From positions 1 through 64,000 of the forward strand of contig JBFWQW010000004.1 in NCBI GenBank assembly GCA_050249235.1: a stretch of 64,000 nucleotides of DNA, read 5' to 3'. Shown one piece after another: positions 8,092 through 17,014 of the stretch; within the stretch, counting starts at the first letter, position 1, and each line of letters begins with the position of its first letter. The position numbers and the translations under genes are program-made. Under the pieces are notes generated by a model. It was not told the origin of the DNA. It searched no databases and was given only the letters and a program-made list of their open reading frames with translations. This stretch comes from JAEKLB01 sp050249235. Its GTDB lineage: Bacteria > Actinomycetota > Acidimicrobiia > Acidimicrobiales > CADCSY01.

Positions 8092-9042
8092 CTATGCCGC
8101 CCCGTCCCACCAGTCGGGCCGGGGGTCGTTCGGGATGCTCCAGGTGGTGAAGCCGAACACCACGCCGTGGCTGGAGGCTGGATCGGTGAGCAGCGTGGTG
8201 CCGTCGGCGTGGGCCAGCCCGACCCCCTTGCGGTGGAGGTGCTCCTCGGCCGACGCCAGGTCGGCCACCTTGAACGTGACCGCGTAGAGGCTCTCGCCGT
8301 TCGCCGCGAGGTCGGCGGCGATCGCCGAGGAGTCGTCGAGCGGTCGGGCCAGCTCCACTACCAGGTCCTCGCCCACGGCCACGAAGGCGCTGTGCGTCCC
8401 GGTGGCCTCCACCTCGCCCTCGTGGAGCAGCCGGCCGCCGAGCAGGTCCTCGTAGACGTGGCGGGCCCGGTCGAGGTCGTTCACCGCCAGCGTGACGCTC
8501 GAGACGTTCTGGATGTGCAGGGGATGGTGGCGGCCCCACCACGCCGGGCTGAACCCCGGCTTGAGCCGCGGGTCGGACTGGGAGGGTCGCAGCTCGGGCT
8601 GCCCCGGCCGGGGTCCGGGGACGAACTCCAGCTGCGTGATCGTGTCCCGCGGGTGCGTGAACAGGGCCCCGACCGGCTCGTCGCCCTCCTGCTTCACCCC
8701 GCCGGTCCCGTAGGTCCGCACCCCGGCGGCCACCAGCCCCCGGTACAGCTCGCCCATGCCCTCGGGCACGTACCAGGCGATCGAGTGCCAGCGCTCGCCG
8801 AAGCGGCGCTGGAAGCGGCCGAGCGGCATCCGGTCCCAACCCTCGACGTGGAAGGCGGGGGCGAGCGGCTCGACGCAGAGCGTGCCGATCAGCACGAGCG
8901 AGGCGTCACGGACCTCCGCCGGCATGTAGCTGTCGGGCATGAAGCGCTGGACCGAGAAGACGTCGTAGTACCAGGCGTCGAGCGCCTTGAGGTCGTCGGT
9001 CATGTGGATGACGTGGAAGTTCTTGGTGATCGTGAACGTCAC
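8092..9042 (-). CDS. VOC family protein with two glyoxalase/dioxygenase-like domains
   Basis: A 316-residue protein made of two vicinal-oxygen-chelate modules. The first runs from about residue 5 (FHVIHMTDDLKALDAWYYD) to 150, and the second from about 185 (SSVTLAVNDLDRARHVYEDL) to 310. Members include ring-cleavage dioxygenases, glyoxalases and epimerases, and the reaction here cannot be read from sequence. The GTG at 9042 is preferred to an upstream ATG at 9117 because a GAGGAGCGAG ribosome site lies directly before it and the domain begins at once. It follows a coupled acyl-CoA dehydrogenase pair by 58 bases on the same strand, which suggests a shared catabolic operon. Confidence 0.82.
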   Translation of the reverse strand: MTFTITKNFHVIHMTDDLKALDAWYYDVFSVQRFMPDSYMPAEVRDASLVLIGTLCVEPLAPAFHVEGWDRMPLGRFQRRFGERWHSIAWYVPEGMGELYRGLVAAGVRTYGTGGVKQEGDEPVGALFTHPRDTITQLEFVPGPRPGQPELRPSQSDPRLKPGFSPAWWGRHHPLHIQNVSSVTLAVNDLDRARHVYEDLLGGRLLHEGEVEATGTHSAFVAVGEDLVVELARPLDDSSAIAADLAANGESLYAVTFKVADLASAEEHLHRKGVGLAHADGTTLLTDPASSHGVVFGFTTWSIPNDPRPDWWDGAA

Positions 9043-9100
9043 GCTCGCTCCTCGCTCCTCGGGGCCGGGTCCGGTGCTTCGGGCCCCACCAGCACACCGC

Positions 9101-10363
9101 TCACCGGCTCGGCGCACTCCGGGGTACGTCCCGGAACGCGATGTCGCGGTCGGCGGTGCGCTCGCGGGGCATCCCGAGGACGCGCTCGCTGATCACGTTC
9201 CTCGCCATCTCCACGGTGCCGCCGCCGATCGAGCCGGCCTGGCGGGTGAGGTAGTCGACGCCGAGCTGGCCCACGTCGGCGTCCTCCTCGGCCCAGGCCA
9301 CGCCGCCGAGTCCCGCCAGCTCCATGCCGATCGTGTTGTTCCGGGCCCGGGAGACACCCGAGAAGAGCCGGCTCACGGCGGCCGCCTGGTCCGTGATCTG
9401 TCGCTTCCCGATCAGGTGGAAGATGCGCGCCGCCAGCTCCGGGCCGACCATCGACAGCGTGTGGGCCTCGCCCACGAGATCCCGGATCCACGGGTCGTCG
9501 AGCAGCTCCGCCTCGGCCGCGATCCGCACCAGGTCGTCGACGGCGGTGCCCCGCAGCGGGACTCGGTCCTGGGTGGCCGGGCGGGTGGCGTAGGGCGAGC
9601 CCGACGCGAGGGAGCGCTCGTGGAAGAGCCACCGGATGCCGACGGTCCAGCCGTCGTCCACCTGGCCCACCCGGTCGACGTCGGGCACCCGGGCGTCGGT
9701 GATGAAGACCTGGCAGAAGTCCTTGGCGCCGTTGAGCATCTCGATGCGGTGGATCTCGATGCCGGGCTGGTGCAGATCGACCCCGAAGACGGTCAGGCCG
9801 CGGTGCTTCTCCACGTCCCAGTTCGTCCGGGCCAGGCACAGCCCGAAGTCGGCGTACCAGGCTCCGGACGACCAGATCTTCGAGCCGTTGAGCACCCACT
9901 CGTCGCCGTCGCGGATAGCGGTCGTCTGGGCGCCGGCCAGGTCGGAGCCGCCGCTGGGCTCGGACAGCAGCTGCATCCAGATGTGCTCGCCCTTGAGCAT
10001 GGCCGGGATGTGCCGGCGCTTCATCTCGTGCGATCCGAACTCGTCGACGATGGCGCCGCACGGCGCGAAGGTGACGCCCATCCGCGAGGGGTGGTCGTAG
10101 CCGACGATCTCCTCGTTGAGCACCTGCTGGTGGGCGGCGGTGAGGCCCTGGCCGCCGTACTCCTTCGGGAAGAGCAGGCCGGCCAGCCCCCCGTCGTACA
10201 GGAGGCGCTGGATCCTGCGGCTGTGGGCGATCTCGGCCAGCTCCTCCTCGTCGCCGAGGTCGCGCTCGCGGGCGGGCCGGGCCGGCGGGAGGTGCTCGCG
10301 GATGTACGCCCGGGCCCGCTGGCGGAAGGCGTCGAGGTCCTCGATCTCGTCGACGGTGTTCAT
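9101..10363 (-). CDS. Acyl-CoA dehydrogenase (first pair, second gene)
   Basis: FAD-dependent acyl-CoA dehydrogenase of 420 residues. It has the mixed N-terminal helical domain, the FAD-contact signature QLLSEPSGGSDLAGAQT, the beta domain (WVLNGSKIWSSGA), and a C-terminal four-helix bundle ending with GGGTVEMARNVISERVLG, the CoA/FAD-binding tail. The product is probably a 2,3-enoyl-CoA; the chain or steroid specificity is unknown. The ATG at 10363 has a GGAGG site 8 bases upstream and overlaps the stop of the preceding acyl-CoA dehydrogenase gene (ATGA). Such coupled, dissimilar pairs often form heterotetramers in steroid side-chain degradation, which is an inference here. Confidence 0.92.
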   Translation of the reverse strand: MNTVDEIEDLDAFRQRARAYIREHLPPARPARERDLGDEEELAEIAHSRRIQRLLYDGGLAGLLFPKEYGGQGLTAAHQQVLNEEIVGYDHPSRMGVTFAPCGAIVDEFGSHEMKRRHIPAMLKGEHIWMQLLSEPSGGSDLAGAQTTAIRDGDEWVLNGSKIWSSGAWYADFGLCLARTNWDVEKHRGLTVFGVDLHQPGIEIHRIEMLNGAKDFCQVFITDARVPDVDRVGQVDDGWTVGIRWLFHERSLASGSPYATRPATQDRVPLRGTAVDDLVRIAAEAELLDDPWIRDLVGEAHTLSMVGPELAARIFHLIGKRQITDQAAAVSRLFSGVSRARNNTIGMELAGLGGVAWAEEDADVGQLGVDYLTRQAGSIGGGTVEMARNVISERVLGMPRERTADRDIAFRDVPRSAPSR

Positions 10364-11514
10364 CGGGCACCTCCTACGGGTTGCATGCGGGACCGCACGA
10401 TGGTCACCAGGCGATCGCGGTGCTCGTGGGGCGTGCCCAGGAGCTGGCGGTTCACCGTGATGCGGCGGAGGAACAGGTGCAGGTCGTGGTCGTAGGTGAC
10501 GCCGATCCCGCCGTGGAGCTGGACGCAGTCGTGGGCCAGCTCCGGGCCGTACTGGCCGATGTAGGACTTCGCGACGCTCACCCATTCCCCGGCGTCGTCG
10601 GCGTCCTCCTGGACGGCTCGGGCGGCCCGCCCGGCGACGGCGTGGCTGGCCTCCAGCCATACCTTCATGTCCGCGAAGCGGTGCTTCAGCTCCTGGTACG
10701 AGGCCAGCGGGCGCCCGAACGAGTACCGGTTGAAGGCCCACTCCACGGTCATCTCGAAGGCGGTGTCCATGGCCCCGGCGGTCTCGGCCAGCTGGATCGC
10801 CAGCCCGTCCCGGAGCTGGCGCTCGACGTCCTCGTCGGCCTCGCCGGGCGCGCCGAGCACGGCATCGGCCGGCACCCTCGCCCGGTCGAAGGTCACCCGG
10901 GCGAAGCGGCGGGAGAGGTCGAGGCCCGCCATGGGCTCGACGCGCAGGCCGGCCGTGTCGGTGGGCACCAGCAGCTGGGTGAGGCGGCCGCCCTCGAGCG
11001 CCGACACCAGGAGCAGCTGAGCCGCGTTGGCCGCCTCGACGGGTGCCTTCACGCCGGTGAGCACGTAGTCGCCGCCGTCTCGGCGGGCCTCCAGCGAGAC
11101 CGCCCCGAGCCGGGCGTTCGGCGCCGGCTCGGCGTGCGCCCACGCCGCCACCGTCTCACCGGCCAGCAGCCCGGGCAGGGCGTCGGCCCGCTGGCCGGCC
11201 GATCCGGACCGCCCGAGCGCGGCGGCCACGACGTTGGCCGGCAGCAGCGGGCCCGGGGCCGCGTGGCGGCCGAACTCGTGGGCCACGAGGGTCAGGTCGA
11301 CCAGGCCCCGGCCGCTCACGCTGCCGCCACCCTCCTCCTCCGGGACGAGCAGCGACGTCCAGCCGAGCTCGGCACCCTGGCGCCAGGACCCGGCGTCGAA
11401 GCCCCGGGCGTCGTGGCGCAGGGCCCGCACCGCGGTCACCGGGCTCGCCGACCCGAGGAACTTCCGGGTCGTCTCCTGGAACAGCTCCTGGTCCGGCGAC
11501 AGCTCGAGCTCCAC
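10360..11514 (-). CDS. Acyl-CoA dehydrogenase (first pair, first gene)
   Basis: A shorter, more divergent acyl-CoA dehydrogenase (384 residues from this start). It begins VELELSPDQELFQETTRKFL, the normal N-terminus of the family, so I prefer the GTG at 11514 over an in-frame ATG at 11547 that would add a glycine-rich leader; a GGAGG lies 13 bases before the GTG. The beta domain is present but its FAD-loop signature is poor (WAHAEPAPNARLG). The C-terminal helical bundle contains NRYSFGRPLASYQELKHRFA and LHGGIGVTYDHDLHLFLRR, both well conserved. It is coupled to the next dehydrogenase by ATGA and is likely one subunit of a mixed complex. Confidence 0.9.
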   Translation of the reverse strand: MELELSPDQELFQETTRKFLGSASPVTAVRALRHDARGFDAGSWRQGAELGWTSLLVPEEEGGGSVSGRGLVDLTLVAHEFGRHAAPGPLLPANVVAAALGRSGSAGQRADALPGLLAGETVAAWAHAEPAPNARLGAVSLEARRDGGDYVLTGVKAPVEAANAAQLLLVSALEGGRLTQLLVPTDTAGLRVEPMAGLDLSRRFARVTFDRARVPADAVLGAPGEADEDVERQLRDGLAIQLAETAGAMDTAFEMTVEWAFNRYSFGRPLASYQELKHRFADMKVWLEASHAVAGRAARAVQEDADDAGEWVSVAKSYIGQYGPELAHDCVQLHGGIGVTYDHDLHLFLRRITVNRQLLGTPHEHRDRLVTIVRSRMQPVGGAR

Positions 11515-11645
11515 GGCGGGACCCCCCCCTCCTTCGGCCACGCCCATGATCGTCCGTCGGGAGGGTCCCGGGTCGGGTCGCCGGTTGGGCAGGGAAGGCG
11601 ACGACCGAACAGCCGGTCCGTCGGGCCGGCTCGGGGCTGGCCGGG

Positions 11646-12383
11646 TCAGAGGCAGAGCCCGTCGGCCGTCACGCCCCGGCTGCAGAGGGTCATGGCCTCC
11701 ACGGTGCGGGCCGTGAAGCGGCCGCCCCCCGGTTGGCCGAAGACGAACAGCCGCTGGCCCCCGACGGAGTCGTCGCCCAGGCCGATCACGTCGAGCGTGA
11801 CCTGACCGAGGTCCCCCACGGTCGGGCCGTCCACGACGACGATCCGCGACGGCGGGTCGGTGCTGGCCACGAGCCCGGCGACGAGCCGGCCGAGCTCGAC
11901 CATGGTGTCGGCCGAGGGCCGGCCGGCCGGGTCGGGCCAGAGGGCGGCGGTGATGTCGTCGACCGCACCGGGCTGCAGCAGGAACCGCATGTTCGCCCAC
12001 CCCGTGTGGCCGCCGGTCCGGATCTCGGACCAGAAGCTGCCGTCGCCCAGCTGGCGGTTGTGCCCGGTGGCGACGAGGTCGTCGGCGAGCGGTTCGAGCT
12101 CGACCACGACGTCCCCGTCGGTGCCGGGGCGGCTCCGCACGTTGAGCACGTCGTCGGCGGCCACGCCCACGACCACCAGGGCGGCGTCGGCATAGGGGAA
12201 CAGCTCCACCCGCTCGCCGGGGAGCGGTCCGGGCGACGACGTCGACGACGTGGACGACGTGGACGACGTCGAGCCGCTGGAGCCCGGTGCGTCGTCGTCG
12301 CCGCCACAGGCGGTGAACGAGAGGGTCAGGGCGACGAGGGCGGTGGCGAGGCGCATCGGGTGAGCGAGAGGCATGGCCTCCAC
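11646..12383 (-). CDS. Putative lipoprotein with SH3-like domain
   Basis: An exported protein of 245 residues. The signal peptide ends at TLSFTAC (Cys26), followed by an acidic GGDDD stretch, which indicates a lipoprotein. A low-complexity linker of repeated TSS units (residues about 38-50) leads to an SH3-like module with VLNVRSRPGTDGDVV and GHTGWANMRFL, the usual pattern of bacterial SH3_3 domains that bind cell-wall peptides. The C-terminal 110 residues are not recognised. The start is a GTG at 12383 with GAGG just upstream; an ATG at 12374 or 12356 is also possible. It is divergent from a glycosyltransferase gene. Confidence 0.75.
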   Translation of the reverse strand: MEAMPLAHPMRLATALVALTLSFTACGGDDDAPGSSGSTSSTSSTSSTSSPGPLPGERVELFPYADAALVVVGVAADDVLNVRSRPGTDGDVVVELEPLADDLVATGHNRQLGDGSFWSEIRTGGHTGWANMRFLLQPGAVDDITAALWPDPAGRPSADTMVELGRLVAGLVASTDPPSRIVVVDGPTVGDLGQVTLDVIGLGDDSVGGQRLFVFGQPGGGRFTARTVEAMTLCSRGVTADGLCL

Positions 12384-12600
12384 GCTGCCTCATCCAGATG
12401 GCGTCCAGCAGCCGCGACGGGCCCCGAGGTCAGGGCGGCGCGGGTGGGGCGAGGCCGTTCGCCGCGGGAGGCGCTCGTTGGGACCGTCCCGGGGCCGCCG
12501 GGCGCCGGGTCGGCGGCCGAACGGGCCCTGCGCCCCGGGCGGGCCATCTCCTCGATCACCAGGTGCGGTCCCGCCGCCGGGGGACCTCAGCGGGCCGGAC

Positions 12601-12670
12601 TACCGTCACCCGGGTGTCGGTCGAGGGCCCCACGTCGGCGGCGACGGGCGCCCGGACGGTGCACCCTTGA
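12601..12670 (+). promoter_or_regulatory. Candidate leaderless promoter with short coupled leader ORF
   Basis: A TACCGT -10-like hexamer at 12601-12606 is followed after 7 bases by GTG at 12614, the spacing of leaderless actinobacterial transcripts. The GTG opens an 18-codon reading frame ending in TGA at 12668-12670, which overlaps a TTG (12667) that starts the glycosyltransferase domain. I infer that the leader ORF could deliver ribosomes to the weak TTG start. The rest of the divergent region, 12384-12600, shows no gene. Confidence 0.35.
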
Positions 12671-13530
12671 GGGCGGCCGTCGTCGTCCCGACCCGGGACC
12701 GGCCCGTCGCCCTGGCCCGTTGCCTCGACGCTCTGGCGGCCCAGGACCTCGGCGCCGTCCCCTTGGTCGGAGACCTGGCGATCCTCGTCGTCGACGACGC
12801 CTCCGCCGACCCGGATGCCGTCCGGGCGGTGGCCGCCGGGAGGGCGCGGGTGGTGGCCGGTGAAGGACGGGGCCCGGCCGCGGCCCGCAACCTCGGCGCC
12901 CGGGCCGCCGGTGCCGCCGGTGCCGACGCGGTGCTGTTCACCGACGACGACTGCCGCCCCGAACAGGGCTGGGTCGCCGCCCACCTCGCCCGGATCGAAC
13001 GGGGAGCGGCGGTCGTGGCCGGCCCGACGCTGGCCGGCCCGGGAGCGGCGGCCCCGGCTCGGGCCGCGCAGGTGGTGACCAACCTCCTCGTCGCGGCCCC
13101 GCCTGGCGCGGGCACGGTCGCCTTCGCCCCGACCAGCAACCTGGCCGGGCGGGCCGACGTCTTCGCCGCCCTGCCCTTCGACGAGCGCTATCCCTCGGCT
13201 GCGGGCGAGGACCGGGACTGGTGCGATCGCTACACGTCGACGGGAGGCACCATCGCCTTCGAGCCGACCGCCGTGGTGGACCACCACCCCGACCTCTCGC
13301 TGCGGCGGTACTGGCGCCAGCAGGTGCGCTACGGGCGCGGGGCGCACCGCTACCGGGCCGCCGGTGACCGCCCCCGTCCGCCGATCGGGTTCTATCTGGA
13401 CCTGCTCCGGGCCGGGTTCCGCGGCGGCCCGTCGGTGGGCCTCCTGGTCGCGCTGGCCCAGGTGGCCACGGTCGTCGGCGTCGTCGCCGAGGCCCGGGCG
13501 GGCGACGGGCGCGACCGCGCCGCCAGGTGA
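12667..13530 (+). CDS. Glycosyltransferase family 2
   Basis: A GT-A fold glycosyltransferase of about 287 residues. The nucleotide-binding start is AAVVVPTRDRP, followed by VVDDASAD. The metal-binding motif is in LFTDDDCRPE, and the acceptor-side motif is GEDRDWCDR. A basic segment (LRRYWRQQVRYGRG) and a terminal hydrophobic helix suggest membrane association. The start is uncertain: the frame is open back to an ATG at 12373, but the 98 intervening residues are Arg/Gly/Pro-rich with no resemblance to the family, so I take the TTG at 12667 right before the domain. It is convergent with the minus-strand polysaccharide-like operon. Confidence 0.8.
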   Translation: MRAAVVVPTRDRPVALARCLDALAAQDLGAVPLVGDLAILVVDDASADPDAVRAVAAGRARVVAGEGRGPAAARNLGARAAGAAGADAVLFTDDDCRPEQGWVAAHLARIERGAAVVAGPTLAGPGAAAPARAAQVVTNLLVAAPPGAGTVAFAPTSNLAGRADVFAALPFDERYPSAAGEDRDWCDRYTSTGGTIAFEPTAVVDHHPDLSLRRYWRQQVRYGRGAHRYRAAGDRPRPPIGFYLDLLRAGFRGGPSVGLLVALAQVATVVGVVAEARAGDGRDRAAR

Positions 13531-13539
13531 GCGGCTGGC

Positions 13540-15048
13540 TCAGCGGACGAGGAGCGGTTCGCCGGCCGTCGTCGCCGGGTCGCCGCCGTGCAGGGCGAGG
13601 ACGGTCGCGGCGATGTCCTCGAGCCGCGGCGCCCGGTCCAGCGGTGCAAGCGACGCCTTCGCCGGGATCACCAGGGCCCAGGCGTCACCGTCGGTGTGGT
13701 TGCCCGAGCGGCCGCTGCCCACGCCGTGGCGACGGATCGTCCCGTAGCGCTCGGATCGCACCCCCTCCAGCCGGGTGGCCGGCCGGTCGGTCCAGTGCAC
13801 GATCAGGTCGGGGAGCTGATGGGCCCGCTCTCCCGTGCCGAACCGGTCGGCCACCCGTTCGACGGCTCGGACGGCCGGCTGGCCGTCGAGGTCGGTGAAG
13901 GTGCGGATGCCGTCGGCGATCTCGTCCATGAGGGCCGGGGCATGGGCCGGGTCGACGATGCCGTCGCGCTCGCGGCCCCGGAGGTTCAGCCGGACGTAGC
14001 CCTGGTTCTCGGCGGGGTGGGCGAAGGCGCGCGTCCGGCTCCAGTCGATGCCCCGGAGCTCCAGGCGGGCCGTCAGGTCGAGGGCGACCCTCTCCGGGAG
14101 GACGCCGCCGACCTTGGCCCGCAGCCCGCTCGGCACGGCGGCCCGCAGCCGCCAGATGGAGCTCCTCCTGGCGCCGGCCTGGGTCCAGCCCGGCTCGAGG
14201 ATGGCCCGGAGCATCTCGGGGAGCATGTCGGCCCGGCTGGTGTTGACGTCCATGCCGACCGGCGAGATCACCATCAGGTCGGTGCCCGGAGGCAGCGCCG
14301 AGACGACCCGGCCGAGCGCGGCGTCGACGGCGACGTAGACGTCGGCGAGCGTGCCGCCGAGCAGGTGCTCGCTTTCGCCGTCGAGCTGGTCGGGGTCGAG
14401 CTGGGAGAGGTCCCAGAACTGGTGGCCGGCGATGTGTGCCGCGCAGAAGGTCACCCAGGCGAGGTCGTAGGGCGCCTCCGCCAGCAGCAGCGCGGTGGCA
14501 TCGGCGACCCGGCCCGGTGCCGAGAGCAGCCGCTGGCGCAAGCCCAGCATCTCCTTGACGGTGTGGGTGCCGAACACCTCGTCGACCACTTGGGGCGGTC
14601 CGAAGACCCGGCGGAGCCGGCGATGGACGCCGGCCGGTCGGTCCCACCGCCGCAGCACGACCCGGTCGTGGAGCTGCCAGCCGCAAACCTGCGTGCCGGG
14701 AGACGGGCCCGTCGGCGGCCGGCTCTCGTAGGGGTCGACGGCGAGGGTGCGGGACCCGGTGCCGGCCAGCTGCTCCCACACCGGCGGCGGGGCGTGGAGG
14801 TCGCCCATGTAGCGGGCCCGTTGCTCCGGTGCCGACCACTGGAAGGGGTAGAAGAGGCCGTGCTCGCCGAGCTCGTGGCCGCTGTAGAGGGAGTGCTGGG
14901 CGCCGGCCGCGAACTGCGTGGCGGGCGCGTCGAGGTCGAGCCACGCGCCCCGGTCCCGGAGGGAGGCCAGGTTCGGCAGCCGCTGCTCCGCGAGGAGGGC
15001 GTCGAGAAGGCGGGCGCTGGCCGCGTCGAACTGGAGGATCGCGAGCAT
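13540..15048 (-). CDS. Alkaline phosphatase-superfamily phosphodiesterase/phosphotransferase
   Basis: A 502-residue enzyme of the alkaline phosphatase/nucleotide pyrophosphatase fold. The first strand carries the metal aspartate (AILQFDAASARLLDALL) and RLPNLASLRDRG. Further probable metal-site segments are AHIAGHQFWD, VISPVGMDVN and SGNHTDGDAW. No signal peptide is seen, so it may act in the cytoplasm on a nucleotide-linked or phospho-glycan substrate. It is the last gene of a minus-strand operon, starting at an ATG overlapping the stop of the oxidoreductase gene. The neighbours (two sugar-related enzymes, a glycosyltransferase) suggest a part in making or trimming a surface glycan; this is inference. 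Confidence 0.78.
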   Translation of the reverse strand: MLAILQFDAASARLLDALLAEQRLPNLASLRDRGAWLDLDAPATQFAAGAQHSLYSGHELGEHGLFYPFQWSAPEQRARYMGDLHAPPPVWEQLAGTGSRTLAVDPYESRPPTGPSPGTQVCGWQLHDRVVLRRWDRPAGVHRRLRRVFGPPQVVDEVFGTHTVKEMLGLRQRLLSAPGRVADATALLLAEAPYDLAWVTFCAAHIAGHQFWDLSQLDPDQLDGESEHLLGGTLADVYVAVDAALGRVVSALPPGTDLMVISPVGMDVNTSRADMLPEMLRAILEPGWTQAGARRSSIWRLRAAVPSGLRAKVGGVLPERVALDLTARLELRGIDWSRTRAFAHPAENQGYVRLNLRGRERDGIVDPAHAPALMDEIADGIRTFTDLDGQPAVRAVERVADRFGTGERAHQLPDLIVHWTDRPATRLEGVRSERYGTIRRHGVGSGRSGNHTDGDAWALVIPAKASLAPLDRAPRLEDIAATVLALHGGDPATTAGEPLLVR

Positions 15049-16001
15049 CAGGGTGCGACCTCGTCTGGCGTGGGAACGTCGATCCGTCGGCCCCCGGTGG
15101 CGGCGCTGGCCCTGGCCGCGTCGAGGACGGCCATCACGGCGACGCCGTCGGCCGGCGTCCCGAGGGCGCCGCGGCATCCGGTGCGGAGCGCGTGGGCGAA
15201 CGCGGCCAGCTCGGCCCGCAGTGTCCCCACCAACCGGTCAGGCGACCGGCGGAGGGGGAGCCGCGCCGCCAGGCCGGCGGCGGCCCCGCCGACGCGGTGG
15301 TCGGTCACCCGTCGCCCGTCGACCCGCAGACGGAGCCGCTCCTCGTGGGGGCGGTTCGTCGCCGCTTCGAGGCGGGCCCGACCGCCGGCGAGCGCCAGGC
15401 GGAGGACGGCCCGGTCGGTCGAGAGCTCCTCGGCGGCGACCGAGCGCACCTCCCGGCCACTGATCCACCGGGCCCAGTCGACGAGGTGGGGTCCGAGGTC
15501 CAGCATTGCGTCGTCCACGACGGCGTGGGCAGCCCAGCGGCGGCGGCGGTAGCGCAGGGCCAGGTCCAGCTCGACGTCGCCGAGGGGATGCACACCGGAG
15601 CGGGCGGCCAGCGCGGCGCCGTCGAAGCGACGGTTGAAGCCGAGGAACGGCGCGGGGGACAGCGCGCCCAGCACCGCGGCCGTGGCCGCATCCGCGGCGG
15701 GGGGCTTCTCGACGAGGGCGACGACACCGGCTTCGGCGGCCAGCGTGGCGTCCGCCACGTGGCGGGCGACGGGCGAGGCGACGAGGAGGCCGTCGACCTC
15801 CGTGCCGTCGAGCAGCTCGGCGGCATCGCCGTAGGTGGCCACCGGACCGGCGGCGGCGACCACCGCGGCCCGCCGGCTCCCGTCGGGGTCGGCGACGGCG
15901 ACGAGCCGGATCGCGTCCAGTCCCGACAGGGCCGGCAGGTAGCCGCGCTCGGCCAGTCGGCCGCAGCCGACGATGCCGACCCGCACCGGGGTGACGCTCA
16001 C
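15048..16001 (-). CDS. Gfo/Idh/MocA family oxidoreductase
   Basis: An NAD(P)-dependent sugar-type dehydrogenase of 317 residues. The N-terminal Rossmann motif is VGIVGCGRLAERGYLPAL, followed by VAVADPD. The family's EKPPA motif (VALVEKPPA, near residue 100) is intact. The C-terminal half is the alpha/beta dimerisation domain, with LDLGPHLVDWARW supplying the usual catalytic-site histidine region. Substrates in the family are sugars, sugar nucleotides or inositols, and this one is unassigned. The GTG start overlaps the upstream glycosyltransferase stop (GTGA), and the stop overlaps the phosphatase-fold gene start, so it is tightly coupled on both sides. Confidence 0.88.
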   Translation of the reverse strand: MSVTPVRVGIVGCGRLAERGYLPALSGLDAIRLVAVADPDGSRRAAVVAAAGPVATYGDAAELLDGTEVDGLLVASPVARHVADATLAAEAGVVALVEKPPAADAATAAVLGALSPAPFLGFNRRFDGAALAARSGVHPLGDVELDLALRYRRRRWAAHAVVDDAMLDLGPHLVDWARWISGREVRSVAAEELSTDRAVLRLALAGGRARLEAATNRPHEERLRLRVDGRRVTDHRVGGAAAGLAARLPLRRSPDRLVGTLRAELAAFAHALRTGCRGALGTPADGVAVMAVLDAARASAATGGRRIDVPTPDEVAP

Positions 16002-16978
16002 GGCCGCACAGCCTCGGGCTCGGCCCGCGTCCCGGGACGGTCGACCACCCGGAGGAGCGGGCCGGGCCTCGTCCCCGGGGAGCGCGCCGCCACGAGCACG
16101 CCCACCGGGACGGCGGCCACCGCGGTCAGGTGGTGGACCCAGTGCAGGGTCATGCCGGCGACCCCCCGGAAGATGCCGAGCTGGCGGAGGAGGAGCCCGT
16201 AGAACGCCCGGTTCAGCGCGATGAGCGCGGCGGTCGCCCCCGGCAGCGCGGCCGGCGGCCCGAGCAGCGCGACCACCGGCAGGGCCAGGCAGAGGAGGGC
16301 GCTGATCCGGTGTCGCCAGCCCAGGTTGAGCGTGTCGGCGAAGCGTCGGGAGCGGACCTGGAGGGCGACCCAGGGGACGCCCCGGCGGCCGAAGTCGGTC
16401 CGCACCATGGACGAGAGCGTCCACCGCTTGAGATGGGTGCCCTGGATCGCCGGGTCGAGCCACAGCCGACCGCCGGAGGCCGCCAGCCGGTGGCCGAGCT
16501 CGATGTCCTCGATGGAGGGGTTCGGGTAGCGCTCCTGGTCGAAGCCGCCGACGGCGAGGAACGCGTCCCGGCGGACGGCGCCCACGCCGGTCCAGAACGT
16601 CTCGGCCTCCCCGGCGGCGCCCTGGTGCACGTGGTGGTGCAGCAGGTTCCGGAAGGACGAGACGGTGCCGTGCGCCCTGGGTCGGTCGTCGTAGGAGCCC
16701 AGCACGGCCGTGAGCGCCGGGTCCGCGTCGAAGGCGGCGCGGATCCGGCTGAAGGCGTCCGGGTGCACCTCGACGTCGGCGTCGACGAAGACGAGCACGT
16801 CGCCGTTGGCTCGGGCCGCCCCGTCGTTCCGGGCCGCCGCTGCCGACCCCACCGTCGGGTCGGTCACCGCGATGACCTCGTCCGGCCCGTCCGCGGCCCT
16901 GGCCACGGCGGCCAGGCAGCCCCGCAGCGTCGGGGGACCGTCCGTCGCGGGGACGACCAGCGAGAGGGTCAGCGCCAC
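15998..16978 (-). CDS. Glycosyltransferase family 2, membrane-associated
   Basis: A 326-residue GT-A enzyme. Sequence landmarks are LSLVVPATDGPPTLRGCL, the DxD motif in VFVDADVEVHP, GGFDQERYPNPSIEDIELG (acceptor/ED motif), and a C-terminal pair of hydrophobic segments that would tether it to the inner membrane. This arrangement is seen in enzymes that transfer sugars to lipid carriers or mycofactocin-type acceptors, but the substrate is not determined. It lies 36 bases downstream of the polytopic membrane protein and overlaps the Gfo/Idh/MocA gene by GTGA. Confidence 0.85.
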   Translation of the reverse strand: MALTLSLVVPATDGPPTLRGCLAAVARAADGPDEVIAVTDPTVGSAAAARNDGAARANGDVLVFVDADVEVHPDAFSRIRAAFDADPALTAVLGSYDDRPRAHGTVSSFRNLLHHHVHQGAAGEAETFWTGVGAVRRDAFLAVGGFDQERYPNPSIEDIELGHRLAASGGRLWLDPAIQGTHLKRWTLSSMVRTDFGRRGVPWVALQVRSRRFADTLNLGWRHRISALLCLALPVVALLGPPAALPGATAALIALNRAFYGLLLRQLGIFRGVAGMTLHWVHHLTAVAAVPVGVLVAARSPGTRPGPLLRVVDRPGTRAEPEAVRP

Positions 16979-17014
16979 GGGCCCGAACCGTATCTGTTCG
17001 GCAACCCTTATCGC

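Noticed and set aside
12373..12666. N-terminal extension of the glycosyltransferase from ATG 12373
   Set aside because: The 98 residues are Arg/Gly/Pro low-complexity, unlike the family, and overlap the divergent lipoprotein start.
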